In this document: positions 1 through 11,500 of the stretch, one piece after another
Layout of the letters: each line of letters starts with the position of its first letter
Numbering within the stretch: position 1 is the stretch's first letter
Source of the DNA: Solea solea
Lineage: Eukaryota > Chordata > Actinopteri > Pleuronectiformes > Soleidae
Assembly: GCF_958295425.1 (NCBI RefSeq)
Contig: NC_081143.1
Coordinates: forward strand, 22,129,281-22,193,280
Direction: 5' to 3'
DNA: 64,000 nt
Notes under the pieces: generated by a model
What the model saw: the letters and a program-made list of their open reading frames with translations, nothing else
Told to the model about the DNA's origin: nothing
Database searches by the model: none
Translations under genes and position numbers: made by a program

Positions 1-2240
1 TAACAACTACGAATAAAGATGGATTTGATCCAGAACTATACGATTTAAATCCTCATAATAAAAATGTAATGTTTTCTTTTAGGTCACTGGAACATGTAAA
101 ACATTTTGAAACCACTTTTTAATAAAGTAAAAAGTACATACACATACTATGACTAAAGTCTAAAATAAAATCTAAATGGCCTTTTTCCCAAAAATTGTAT
201 TTGCCTCAATTAAACAAGTTTAAAATATAAGTGGATGCAAAAACTGCACTTCAAAGCTCTTTCACTCTGTAAGAATGTGTGACAAAAAAGGAAACACTAC
301 ATCAAGTTTAAGCTCTGTAGGTGGTCATTTGTAAACTCTTGGCTTAACAGTCTTGAGTAATTTTGCAGGGAGAAAATTCTTTGAAAATCAAACCTGATTA
401 AACTGCACATCTGGGCTACAAGAGTAACACCAGGCATCAGAGTATGTCTGGTGCCTGGTGTTTCTCTTTTTTCTTTCTCTGAGCAATTCTACAAGCTGTT
501 TATGTTTACTCAACAACCTTGTTGTCTCGCACAGAAAGCCTGCTGCACGTCGGCACACCAGGAGAGATGAAAAGAGCAGTTTGGCTGTCAACGGCCAAAC
601 ACAAAACACTCACACACCAGCTTGGCCAACATGAATGTTAAATATGTGTGTGTGTGTGTTTGTATTTGTTACATCTTTAGGACCTTTTCTGGCACAAACA
701 CTGAACTTGTCAGGACCAGTGGTCCTCATGGGGATCAAAACCTGGTCCTAACAAGGCAGAACCTCATTTCTAAGGAACTAGGGGCTACTTTGGATTGTGG
801 ATACATTACGCTTTATTTAGGGAGTCCATATGAATGGAAGTCAATGCAGAGTCCTAAGAAGAACAGCTGCACAAACCTGTGTGTGTGTGTCCATGAGGTA
901 CAAAACTGAGTGAGTCCGAGTACATAAAATTTGTGTGGCATTAACAGTAAACCATCATCATCAAATGAATAAGAACAAGAGATCAAACTCAGCTGTGATT
1001 TTACTGCTTAGATTATGATGCCATGATGTCATAGGAAACTACAGCTCACCTACAACAAAGTGTTTGTTTTTTTTCAGATACAAATTGGAGAGAGAGAGCA
1101 AGAGAGCACACATAGAATTTATGCATTTTCAGGTACTGATAATATTGATATTGTTTTTTTTATATCTGGCTGAGTATCATTTAGGATTTATTCTCCCAGA
1201 GTTAATTATGGGCAAGATATGCGTTACTAAAGCACCAAGACTTTTCCTTTTCTTTCCTCTTTGAAGTGTTTTGGCCAAAGGTTGTTTGACATGGCTCTTG
1301 TATCAACCTTTATAGGTCTCTTTGCTGTGTTACACAGACCAATGATATACTTTAATAACTTAAAAAAATTGTGGAAAAATCATGAAAATTCAGATAATTC
1401 CATATATGGTATGAGGTTTGCTGAGGATGATGAAGATCAGCTTTTTATTCAACAACCTATGGGAGACTTTGACTGATATGAAACACGGCACACATCAATG
1501 CTAGGGATGAAATATGTATTGGTTTAACAGTAAACTGTGCTAAAACTCACAGTGGTTAATATTACCATTTTTATTTAATTTTTTTAGCTCTCATTAAAAT
1601 CACACTCATTACGATATAGCAGTAAAGTCAAATAACAAAAATGGGTTTGTTTTGTATCAATTAAAAAAAAATGGTGGAAGCCATTGAGACCACTCTGGAG
1701 GTTTTTCAACCATCTCAAGTCTGAGGTATTGTTGACATATTCGCCATAAGAACAGTGAGTTGAACTTGATTGATGATGTCATCTTTTTCAAAGGAACATG
1801 CCAAGGTTGGAATAGAGGAAAGTGTCACAACCTTTAGTATTAAATACGCTTGTTAAAACATCACGTTTGCCCACTGCACACAATAAAATGCTGCTTCGAT
1901 TAGAACCCAAGTAATATATTTTGCTCATTTAACAATCCTACAGTCATGGAATTGGTTGTGAAAGTGTTCGGTAAGAGGACCACTATGGACTCATATAGAG
2001 GACCTCTCTGTGTAAAGCACAATTGCTGAGCTGTATTAACAACTCTTTTGAAGGCTGATAATCTCTTCAGTAAAGTTTAGACTTTACTAACTCTTTGCTG
2101 GTTTCCTGGTCTACACCATCTCCCAATTATTTAATACATATATGACTGTTTTTTCCTTCATTGCACCATTATTATATCGCAGCATCATCTGAACTCCTCT
2201 GAAGTTATTTTTGTACTTTATGAATTGTATTTGAGCAAAC
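1..2240. other. ASPSCR1 intron (left edge), no further exon recognised
   Basis: This stretch lies downstream of the third ASPSCR1 coding exon on its strand and should be intron. I looked on the minus strand for the next expected TUG coding segment and did not find it. The stretch holds one copy of a GTGTG-flanked interspersed repeat (about 629-905) and otherwise AT-rich sequence with only short ORFs that resemble nothing I know. Confidence 0.6.
629..905. repeat. GTGTG-flanked interspersed repeat, copy 1
   Basis: Both ends are TG-rich microsatellite. The inside carries the family's recurring phrases: a 'ggtcctcatgggga' block, 'cctcatttctaaggaact' and 'ggaagtcaatgcag'. Related copies, in either orientation, lie near 6.63-6.95, 9.24-9.84, 10.97-11.69 and 51.03-51.32 kb. 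It has no coding potential. It looks like a non-autonomous element of a family common in teleost genomes; the family name is not assigned here. Confidence 0.6.
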
Positions 2241-3265
2241 CTGGCTGTCAGCTGCAGCTTGTTTCCTTGTGCTTGTCACCATTTCCAGTTTTGCATTGTT
2301 GGGTAGGTTGGCAAACCTCCATGGCACCGTGAGGTCAATAACAGTCCTCTGAAACCTGTCATGAGACAGACGGGAAAACGAGTGAGCATTTCTATATATT
2401 CAACAACTAAAAGGAAACCATTATGTTTGTCAAAGTATCTCTTGTTGAAAGCTGCCGAGTTCTTCTGTCATTAAAAATGACGACAGAAGAAATCAACACA
2501 GTCGTTGAGGGTAATTTAGATCAGTACATTACAACCTGTAAATGTTTAAGGTTTAAAAGTTCTACAAAAGGAAAGGAAAGGCAGACACCATGTATTAAGG
2601 GATTAATCCTATTAAAGTAAAGGGTGGATTTGAATATAATTTGTGTGTTATGGCCTAATGAAGACAAAGTATTGCATTTGTATTGTATTATAACTGTGTG
2701 AAGCTGAGCAGCCTTGGCAGAGGTTTGCACTCTGAAACTAACTTCATATCTTATTCTTATTACTTTCTTGTATTTGTCACTTGTTCTTTTTGCTGATGAC
2801 ACAAGTACATTTCGCAGTGTGGGATGAATAAAGTCAAATCTAATGTAATAAGAGTCAGTGCTGAGGCAGCTAATATTATGTCATAGTATACTCACTTTAA
2901 AGCGTGATCGTCCGGGTTAAATCCATGCTTTTTGCAGACGTCCTCTAGCACCTGAGGATGACAAATATCAGCGAATTGTCCCAAAGCAACTTGGACCACG
3001 ATATAGCGACCACATAATGTTGTTAAATCAGAAACTGATCTGTCACTGGCTAACTCCTGTTAGCCAAACAAGCTAACACAAGCTAACAGTTTGCGCTGAT
3101 TTGAGAACGAAACAACACACAACAACAAAATCTGACCACCAGAATAATGCCGTGAAATGCATTTAACACATTAACCTGTAACAACGGGGTGTTTGCAGAC
3201 ACTTTGACGGCTTGTCTTCTTCCATTTGGAGTGAGAACAGTCACTGCTGTACCACTGGCGGCCAT
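2241..3265 (-). CDS. ASPSCR1: ASPSCR1 (TUG, UBX-domain tether for GLUT4), first three coding exons; 3' part off the window
   Basis: Coding exons on the minus strand are 3265-3176, 2951-2896 and 2355-2241, joined in phase through GT-AG introns. The protein starts MAASGTAVTVLTPNGRRQAV and continues with VLEDVCKKHGFNPDDHALK, FQRTVIDLTVPWRFANLPN and NNAKLEMVTSTRKQAAADSQ. This is the N-terminal ubiquitin-like TUG-UBL1 domain, about residues 5-80, and matches vertebrate ASPSCR1 almost residue for residue. TUG holds GLUT4 storage vesicles inside the cell, binds p97/VCP, and in human is the fusion partner in ASPSCR1-TFE3. The ATG was chosen because MAASG fits the family N-terminus; an in-frame upstream ATG (codon at 3283-3281) sits in the CRE-like promoter sequence. 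Exons for the second UBL and the UBX domain are not in the window. In human ASPSCR1 also neighbours NOTUM. Confidence 0.93.
2700..2845 (+). repeat. LINE 3' tail fragment (L2/Rex-like), in ASPSCR1 intron
   Basis: The sequence ends with a 'gtgggatgaataaagtc' tail preceded by 'tttgctgatgacacaagtac'. This resembles the 3' end of teleost L2/CR1-type LINEs, which finish in a short AATAAAG-type repeat. No reverse transcriptase coding remains. It lies on the opposite strand to ASPSCR1. The class call rests on recall of the tail pattern only. Confidence 0.4.
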
Positions 3266-3300
3266 TGTGTGTCGTGACGTCACAGTTTTTCTTCAAAAAA
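3266..3300 (-). promoter_or_regulatory. ASPSCR1 core promoter candidate with a CRE palindrome
   Basis: A palindromic GTGACGTCAC (3274-3283) lies 9-18 bases upstream of the ASPSCR1 start codon. It contains the full CREB/ATF consensus TGACGTCA. Such sites are typical of TATA-less housekeeping promoters. The short distance means the 5' UTR would be very short, or the site lies within it. Confidence 0.45.
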
Positions 3301-3715
3301 AAACCTTCATTGGTTCTACAGTGGCATCACGGTTTAAAGGGCCAGTTCATCCAAAATACCTGGAGGGGGAAAAGGTAGACGTTACATTTTATTTGTGGTT
3401 CTCGTTTCTTTATAATGTCTAGTGACAAAACAGTCCTAGTCACAAAGATTGTTATGGTTTGTCATTCAGAATTCCAAATATTAAAACAATCACAAAAAGT
3501 GACAAATGTAGATATGTATATATTTCAAATGTATGACCATATCACTTCTGTATTACTTTTTATAGACATGGGTGACTATTCAAAGAGTAATATTTAATTT
3601 TACATTTGACATAAATGGAGGTATACAACTCAAAAACAACTCGTGGTTTAGGTTGTAAATTGAGACAGGATCTTTTAAAGTGTAAAACATGTGGGAAACA
3701 CTAACCTATTGTATC

Positions 3716-4108
3716 AGTCAGTCAGTCAGTCATCATCTACCGCTTTATCCTCTGCTAGAGGGTCGCGGGGGGTGCTGTGCCAATCTCAGCAACATCGGGC
3801 GATAGGCGGGGTACACCCTGGACAGTTCGCCAGTCCATCGCAGGGCCACACACACAGATAGAGACAAACAACCATTCACTCTCACACTCACTCCTATGGT
3901 CAATTTAGAGTGTCCAATTTACCTAATCCCCACATTGCATGTTTTTGGACTGTGGGAGGAAGCCGGAGAACCCGGTGAGAACCCACGCACACACAGGGAG
4001 AACATGCAAACTCCATGCAGAAAGGCCCTTGTTCCAACCGGGGCTCGAACCCGGGTCTTCTCGCTGCAAGGCGAGAGTGCTAACCACTACACCACTGTGT
4101 GGCCCCTA
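3716..4108 (-). repeat. tRNA-derived SINE, near full length
   Basis: Read on the minus strand, the element begins with a tRNA-like head at about 4108: an A-box-like TGGTGTAGTGG and a B-box GGTTCGAGCC. An internal body with 'tacaccctggacagttcgcc' (plus-strand sense) follows, and the 3' tail is a simple TGAC repeat at 3716-3733. Fragments of the same body recur at 5.66-5.96 and 47.79-47.95 kb, and of the head at 46.5 kb. The ORFs read across it are shadows. Confidence 0.75.
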
Positions 4109-4112
4109 TTGT

Positions 4113-4196
4113 ATCAGTATTTTATTTTATTTTATTTTATTTTATTTTATTTTATTTTATTTTATTTTATTTTATTTTATTTTATTTTATTTTATT
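4113..4196. repeat. (TTTTA)n microsatellite
   Basis: About 16 uninterrupted copies of the pentamer TTTTA lie directly against the head end of the SINE. The SINE may have inserted beside or inside an AT-rich tract that then expanded. Confidence 0.95.
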
Positions 4197-5659
4197 GTAA
4201 TCATATCTCAATAAATGTATGGAGAAATGTGATACTGAGCCTGCATATCTTTGACATGTAACAATGTATGCACAGTACATAATGACAATCAATAAAACAC
4301 TTCCTTTCCTCTGCTGTAACAACAAGGGCATTGTGTAATCCATATTTTGTAAAAAATACAAACAGACATCCAAACCAATATCAAGATAATAATTTTTCTC
4401 CTGACCTTTCATATAACCAATTTGAAAAACATCAGTCCAAAACACAGGCCAATCATCTCACATCTACCCAGACTAATCTGCCCAAGCACGCCTTCCTACT
4501 TCAAGCGCAGTGACCCTCACAAGACAAGATGATAGATCTCGTCTGCAAACTGGCAACAACATCTCCAATCTGTTCCCCATATGGATGACTTCATACATGT
4601 ACCATATGCCGCTTGACATATGATCTTTAGAGAAACATAGAGAATCAAGGCCATTTTCTGTCTCAGTGAGGATCCACTTGGATCAAAGCTCAAATCAGAC
4701 TGGACAGAGAATGGGACACATGGTGCCAACAGATGGAGAGGTGTGAGGCCAGAGCTTCACATAGAACAGCCTGACCGACCACCTCAGATACGGGAGACAG
4801 AAAGAAACAGAGGTGAATACAGCTCTCAGTTCTGAGGGGAAATTGCTGCCATCTGAATAAACAAACAAACAAATAAATAAACAGTTTCCTTCCTCGCTCA
4901 GCAGGGTAGAAACTTCAAAACTATGCTGGAATGAAGAACATGAAGACATCTGTGCAGGGAGTCTGTAATGCCCTTCACATTTTCACAAAAAAAAAATCAC
5001 AGAGTAATGAATGGCAAACAGATATGCGTAATAAACACAGGGTTTACTCACTTATAAACCCTATCAAAGTTGGAAAACAAAATGTAATGGTGGCGTGTTG
5101 CTGAATGTCACGCTTAAAAGTGAACGCTGAAAGTAGTGAGGCTCTTTTATGGCTTCGATCATTGCCGTTCAAAGTCTCATTTGCCTCTCGTTGGTTTCGG
5201 GACATAAAGCCATTCAACAAGGATGAGGCAAATTAACTTTAAAAAGACATACTGTATCTGGGACTGTTTTAAACAGCAGCAGTCGGTGCCTTTCCATTAT
5301 GCTGTTAGCACATGGAAAGACCAGAGGGTTTTATCCAATGAAAGTACCGTCAGCGGCTGACAGAAGGTTCAGTCTTCAGAAGAACAGTGCTTTTAGAGTG
5401 GGAGTTATGTGTGAGAATTAAGGACAGAATGGTTAAATGTGGCAGAGATATGTTCAATTTAATGTTTGATATGGGTTTAAGCTCCAGAAAGGATGAACCA
5501 CCTGTAGTTCTGAAATGCATGTCATGGTCCACACCTTCATAAAATCATAAAGTCTCTCAGCCTGGGGTTTGCCAACTTTTCTGACTAAAGTAGCTGGACA
5601 GTAGTTCTCATATTTCTGACTAATTCAACCTTAACCACTGCACAAAATACATACAACTC

Positions 5660-5960
5660 AGAACTAACCATCTATCCATCCATCTTCTACCTCTTTAGCC
5701 TCCACGTGAAGGTCGCTGGGGTCGCTGTGCCAATCTCAGCTGACATATAGGCGGGGTACACCCTGGACAGTTCGCTAGTCCATCACAGGGCCACATATAG
5801 AGACAAACAACAATCCACTCTCACCTATGGTCAATTTAGAGTGTCCAATTTACCTAATCCCCCTATTGCATGTTTATGGACTGTGGGAGGAACCCGGAGA
5901 ACCCAGAGAAAACCACACACACAGGGTTCAGACCACACCCCACGAGCAAAGGCAAGAGAG
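5660..5960 (-). repeat. Decayed copy of the same SINE body
   Basis: It shares long stretches with the 3.7-4.1 kb element, such as 'tacaccctggacagttcgc' and 'tcaatttagagtgtccaatt', but has several internal deletions and lacks a clean tRNA-like head. The terminal 'tccatccatc' tract is the simple-repeat tail. Confidence 0.7.
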
Positions 5961-5984
5961 CTAACCATTAAAGGTACTCGTTTG

Positions 5985-6135
5985 TAATTGTAATGCGCTT
6001 TTCATAGTCTTGATCAAAGCTGCTTTACACTTTTGGGGGTTTAAAGTCCCTTACACATCAGCACGTAGACTAGCGGAATTGAACCTTTGAGTTGAAAGGC
6101 GACACACTCTACCACTGACCTAACATCACCCCAAT
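5985..6135 (-). repeat. tRNA-like SINE fragment (second SINE family)
   Basis: On the minus strand this reads as a degenerate tRNA-like head with a B-box-like segment ('aggttcaattccgctag' sense) followed by a body containing 'gactatgaaaagcgc'. The same family appears at 30.72-30.90, 54.09-54.29, 55.70-55.78 and 55.96-56.10 kb. Confidence 0.6.
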
Positions 6136-6629
6136 GTGATGGTTGTGGTCATATTATTGTACTATGTGTGTGACTGAAGGCACAGTGGATTAAAATTCAA
6201 GATGAATTCCTTTGTTATGTGTATTACAAACCACAAAACACAATGTTGTAAGCTTGTTTCCTGTGGCTCGCCGTGGCCCAGTTCAGCCCGAGGCCCGATA
6301 CTGGTTATCAACCCAAGGTTTGGAAAACCCTGCTGTAAGCGAAGCTCCAGTTACCTACAAACTGGCAGACAGAACACAAGTACATGGGGCGAAAGGTCGC
6401 AATAGTGCCAATGAAGCATCCAGTTCAAATATGAGGTTAAACTGTGACGAAAATGTACAGCTCTCTGGGCTACAGCATCAAGACAGGGGGGAAAAGGAAA
6501 TGTGCTGCACACAAGACTCCGTTAACTCCATTTTTACGGCAATTATAATGATTATATGATTATATATTATTAACGACACAACAAAATCATATTGCAGATG
6601 ATTTCCAGAGGTCTTGTCATGGAGATGAA

Positions 6630-6872
6630 CATGTGTGCGCACGTGCTTGTATTTGTTACTTCTTCAGGACATTTTCTGGCATAAACCAGTAGTCCTCATG
6701 AAGACCAAAATATGGTGGCAGCACCTCATTTCTGAGGAACTGGTTAAGTTTAGGGCTATGATTTGAAGTGTGGTTATAGGTTATGGTTATGGTCAAGGCC
6801 AGAGATGAGATATTGTTTAGGCAGTGAATGAATGGAAGTCAGTGCAGTGTGCCAAAGAGAATAGCTGTGCAA

Positions 6873-6911
<39 letters not shown>

Positions 6912-6950
6912 TGTGTGTACGTGCGTGTACGTGCGTGTGTGTCAAAGAGA
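6630..6950. repeat. GTGTG-flanked interspersed repeat, copy 2
   Basis: It shares 'tgcttgtatttgttac', 'cctcatttctgaggaact' and 'ggaagtcagtgcag' with copy 1. It ends in a (TG)n tract that has diversified into 'tacgtgcg' variants at about 6878-6942. Confidence 0.6.
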
Positions 6951-7149
6951 GAGGGATGGAATGAGAAACATAGGAAGAGAGCACAAATACCACAACTTAT
7001 CTAATGTTTAAGTATAGACTATCAGCTATATATATATATATATGTATATATATCTGAGTTGATATATATCTTATCTCCACAAAAATAAACACAGTGGATA
7101 TGCGGGTTTCCTTCTCGACCACATTAAAAAAAAAACTTACATGCGCCTG

Positions 7150-7847
7150 GGTTGATGTGTTGGCCCGTGGTGTCTGCAGCGGATCGGCCTGTGTCCAACA
7201 GCAGCGACTTTTCCTCTCACACCACATTCAGTCACTTCAAAGGCGCCGTGGTCACGTGACGACCCAACATCAAAAGGACCGAGTGAGTGAGCGAGTGAAC
7301 CGACTGGAGGGGGCGTGCTATAGCCATACACGCGCTTATAGTGAAAGAGCGACGTCCCGCAAGGAGCATCAGCCAAAGATAATAATGATTGGCCCGCGGG
7401 AGTGAGAGGCACAAGGCGGGGAGGGGGAGGAAGAGGATGGGGGTACTTCAAATAAAATCCCTCTCCGTCCTCAGCTCGCGAGGACAAGCAGCCAGAGTCA
7501 ACAGGTCGTCGCATGTGCGCTGATGAAACTCGGTTTATCGGCGGATTCTCACGCGCGTAATTACGCATCTGTATAGTGGATGAACTGCGGACAATTTGGG
7601 GACTTGAAAAGATGAGACAACCTCACGTGTGTTCGTTGTGAATTTGAAAACCAGATGTTTGTCCTCTGAGGCGACATGGACAACTTTAACACGCGCTCTT
7701 TCAGCTTTTCACCTTGCATTTGTTTCCAAATGGTGTCCGCGCGCTTTCGCGTGATGTCGCGACTCTCCATCGACTCTTAGGACATACTGTGTTTTATTCA
7801 CACTCATCGCACGTACTCGAGGGACGTTTTCCAGTAACAGATAAGAG
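7150..7847 (+). promoter_or_regulatory. NOTUM promoter / 5' UTR region (GC-rich)
   Basis: The 700 bases before the NOTUM start codon are richer in G, C and CpG than the surrounding DNA, with runs such as 'ggcgccgtggtcacgtgac' near 7241. No clear TATA box is placed. I infer that transcription starts in this stretch. The minus-strand ORF of 143 codons through it shows no family resemblance and probably reflects low stop-codon density in GC-rich DNA. Confidence 0.4.
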
Positions 7848-8472
7848 ATGCAGGGTCATTGTGCGGCGAGACGCTCAGTCAGTCTGTGCGCTGTGCGCTC
7901 CTGTCTGCTGCTGCTCTTCCTCCACATGAGCGCACCGGTGGAGGCGAGGAGAGTGCGCGGCGGTCGGGCGCAGACTCGGCGTGTGCAGCAGCAACAGCAG
8001 CAGCAGCAGCAGGCTCCGGTGAACACGGAGCGGGTGGAAGGACCAGAGAGCTTCCCTCTAGACTTCACAGCTGTGGAGGGAAACATGGACAACTTCATGG
8101 TGCAGATAAAGAACTTGGCACAGTCGCTGTACCCGTGTTCTGCGCAGAAACTGGACCAAGACATGAAGTTACACTTTTTGAGGAACGTGTCTGTGACTTG
8201 TAATGACGGGTCGCCTGCGGGGTAAGTGGGTGACACGAAAGTGGACTGCACTGTTTCTTCTTCAGTTTGTTAGAAACTTAGAATATGAGCGCTATAAATA
8301 ACAAAAAACACGAGTTTGTTTTGTGATTAAAAGCAACAACAAAACATCCCACACGTGTGTCACTACTAGGGCAGCCTGGTTCCCCTCTTTGCCCTTCGCT
8401 CTCGTGTCACTGCGGGTGTGACCAAAATGGATCAAAGGCCCAGATCAGAGAGATTGCAGTGCGCAGTGCCGC

Positions 8473-8509
<37 letters not shown>

Positions 8510-11500
8510 AGACACACACACACACACACACACATCTCATTCCTGTAGAGGTCACTTCACTTGGATGAACCAAAGCGTCTGGGTCTAATATTCACATAAA
8601 TGTGCAAAAATAGGTCACAAACAAACAATTTGTTTTGCTCAATATTTTTTTCCCATTTCACAGTTAGAGATAAACAAATTCAGAAATTGATTTGTACAAA
8701 CACTCAAAGGAAAACTTATCTCACTCACATCATCCAAGTCGAACAGTAGCTTTGGTTAACTTGTGCCTGAATCACCATTTATAAGCTTTGTGAGTTAGAG
8801 GTTGCTGCCCCAGACTCAGAGGCCTCTGCCAGTGATAGTACAGTAATTTTTGATCTGGGAATTCAGTGTGTGTGCATCTGCTGTGCAGCGGTATAAGCTC
8901 CTCATTAGACGAGGCACAAACAAAGAGACTAAACCTAATAAAGAAATACTGATCTAATTTATACACACTGAAGGATAATCAATTTCATAACATACTGACC
9001 ATGTGAAAACCTGCAGTCATTGCTGTGTGTGTGTGCATATGAATGTGTGTCCTGCCAACAGCATCATTAGTTTCCTGTGAGTGTGTTTCTTTTTAATAAG
9101 CCATTAGAACTCTGAAGGTCAGGTTAAAGGGGCTCCTGCTGGGATTGTTAGTGGTGTGATCAGTGCCCACATCTTTCATGTTTTAAGCATCAAAGGTAGC
9201 ATCCCCCTGGCAGAGCTTGTGTTGTTCATGAATGGACACACACACACACACACACACAGATACACATGTTTGCACAGCATCGCTAGTGAGGACACAAATG
9301 CATTCCCTAGTCCCTAACCCTAACACCAAGTTTTAACCCCTCAAAAAGCCTCTTTAACCCTTTAACACAAGTCCCAAAATGTCCATCTCGACTTTTCTGC
9401 TTGTTTTACCAATAAAAAGGCCAAAAAAATGTCCTGTGCTTTTGCCCATTTTTCCAGACTACGTCTATCACTAAGATCTGGCAGTTATTTGCAATTTACT
9501 GCACGTCAAAAGAGTGAATCAACAGTTTACGATGAAGAAAAACAAAAAAAATTGGAATTGGATTTGAGCGTTTTACTTAGAAAAAACAGTGCAGTTGTAC
9601 ATGAACAAGAGATTTTGTGTTACATTTGAAGTTTGAAGAGCACAAAACATTTTTTGAGTCTCTCAATGTTCAAAAACAGCATTATGGTTGGACATGTTTG
9701 GGCAGTGTCGCTGGTGATTTGTCTGTCTTAAAGCTAAAATGTCCTCACTTTGCCAAAAATGTCCTCACTCTCTGTTTTGTTTTGGTCCTCACAAAGACAC
9801 CCATAGAAGAGCAAAAACACTCACACTTGTTTTTGTGTTCTCGTGCAGGTACTACATCAAGGAGTCTAAAGGCAGCAAGAGGTGGCTGCTGTTCTTAGAG
9901 GGTGAGAGAGAAAGGACAACAACACTGAAAGACAACTGTCACTATATCCTGTTAACATGCTTGTGTGTGTGCGTGGTTCAGGTGGATGGTACTGTTTCAA
10001 CAGGCAGACCTGTGACAGCAGGTATGAGACCATGAGGAGACTGATGAGCTCCACAGAGTGGCCACAAACCAGAACAGGTAACAAATAACAAAGCAAACAC
10101 GTCATTCCCACTCACATCCTCTCCTCCCGTGCACTCACGCACAAACTGAACTGCATTCAAGGTCCAGTGTGTAACATACAACAAGACTCATGTGAAGCAC
10201 ATACATTTTCCGGACACTTTGTAAATCCACAGAAATCCTTATTCCAATTCAAGGTCATTTGAATGATGTCACCCTCTTTTTTGAAGGCAAACTTTCTTTG
10301 AAATATCAGAGCGAGGGGAGAAATATTCACTAGCGCTAGTTTGTCAGTGTGTGAATGAATCACAACCACTCATCGCTGTCTTCTGTGCATTTCCCACCAA
10401 AGCTCTCCCCGTAAAGAACAAACCTTCTTGTGATCGCACGCTGCCTCCTGACGTCATCAAACTGGGCCTTTTGTTACTGATTTGACTGAGAGACCTCGAG
10501 CAGCAGAAGTCCCATACTGTGCTTTAAACAAAACCAGAATGAGCTTTTTATATGTATTAAAGCAAAGGTCTTGTTCTACGGAGTAAAAAAAACAAAAAAA
10601 ACAAGAGAGAAGTCCTCTGTCAGTGACTGTCATTTTTACACACTCGGACCTTTGAACATCTCTTCACATGCTTCCCGCCGACCTTTTCCTTTCCTCTTTA
10701 GCAAAAACACTTCCCCTGAATGGACGAGATTCATGGACCTATTTGTGTTTCCTCTTCAGCCGAGCTCGCATTAATCTTTAAACGATTGAGCTCTCTGCTT
10801 CTTTCCTGTGGCCATCAGGGAAGCCCTTGTTTGATTATGACTCTTGGCCCGTGGCTCCGTCTCTGTGTGTGTACATTACACCAGTGGCCGGCGCAGCAGC
10901 CGCAGAGCTCTTCAATGCCTCCATGTAATTGCTGACCAAAGCAAAGAAACTTAATGACTTGCTTACCATAGGGAAACACACACAGACACACGGGTTTGCA
11001 CAGCTATCCTTGTTAGGACTCTGCGTCAGCCTAAATCAGGGGTGTCAAACTCATATGATCTTAGGGCCAACGAGCGTCCAGTCTGGTCAAGAGGGAGGGG
11101 GGCGGTTTAGAGGAAAAAAGTGGGAAAAAACCCCAATATGATCTTAAAATTATAACACAATATTGTGTTACAATGCATATTCCAGAATAATAACATATAT
11201 ATATGATGCTAAATAATAATAATACACAGCAAAAACAGAGAAGCGTTTATGTATATATTTAATGTTAATAATGTGATAATTACAACCAAAAATATGGATC
11301 ATTATATTCTGCCTATTTTCTTTAGCGGGCCATGTTTTCATTATGACACGATACTGAGTGGCAGGCCACATATAATCGATTTTGGGGGGCAGATGTGGCC
11401 CACGGGCCGCCAGTTTGACACCTCTGAGTGTAATCCCTAACCTTAACATAACCACAATTCAAATTGCTAGGTAGGTTCTGCCTGGTTAGGACCAGGTTTT

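Larger units (their letters stand above)
3300..7150. other. Intergenic region between ASPSCR1 and NOTUM
   Basis: This divergent intergenic DNA separates the ASPSCR1 start (3265) from the NOTUM promoter. It contains a full-length tRNA-derived SINE, a pentanucleotide microsatellite, a second decayed SINE body, a tRNA-like SINE fragment and a GTGTG repeat copy, each listed separately. Between 4.2 and 5.65 kb and between 6.14 and 6.63 kb I see nothing recognisable; ORFs there are under 120 codons and lack family resemblance. Confidence 0.6.

Noticed and set aside
3896..4261. ORFs of 91-121 codons on the plus strand
   Set aside because: They lie across the SINE and the (TTTTA)n repeat; the repeated Phe/Tyr/Ile tail is a microsatellite translation.
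7137..7568. 143-codon minus-strand ORF upstream of NOTUM
   Set aside because: GC-rich promoter sequence with few stop codons; Pro-rich composition, no recognisable domain and no splice context.
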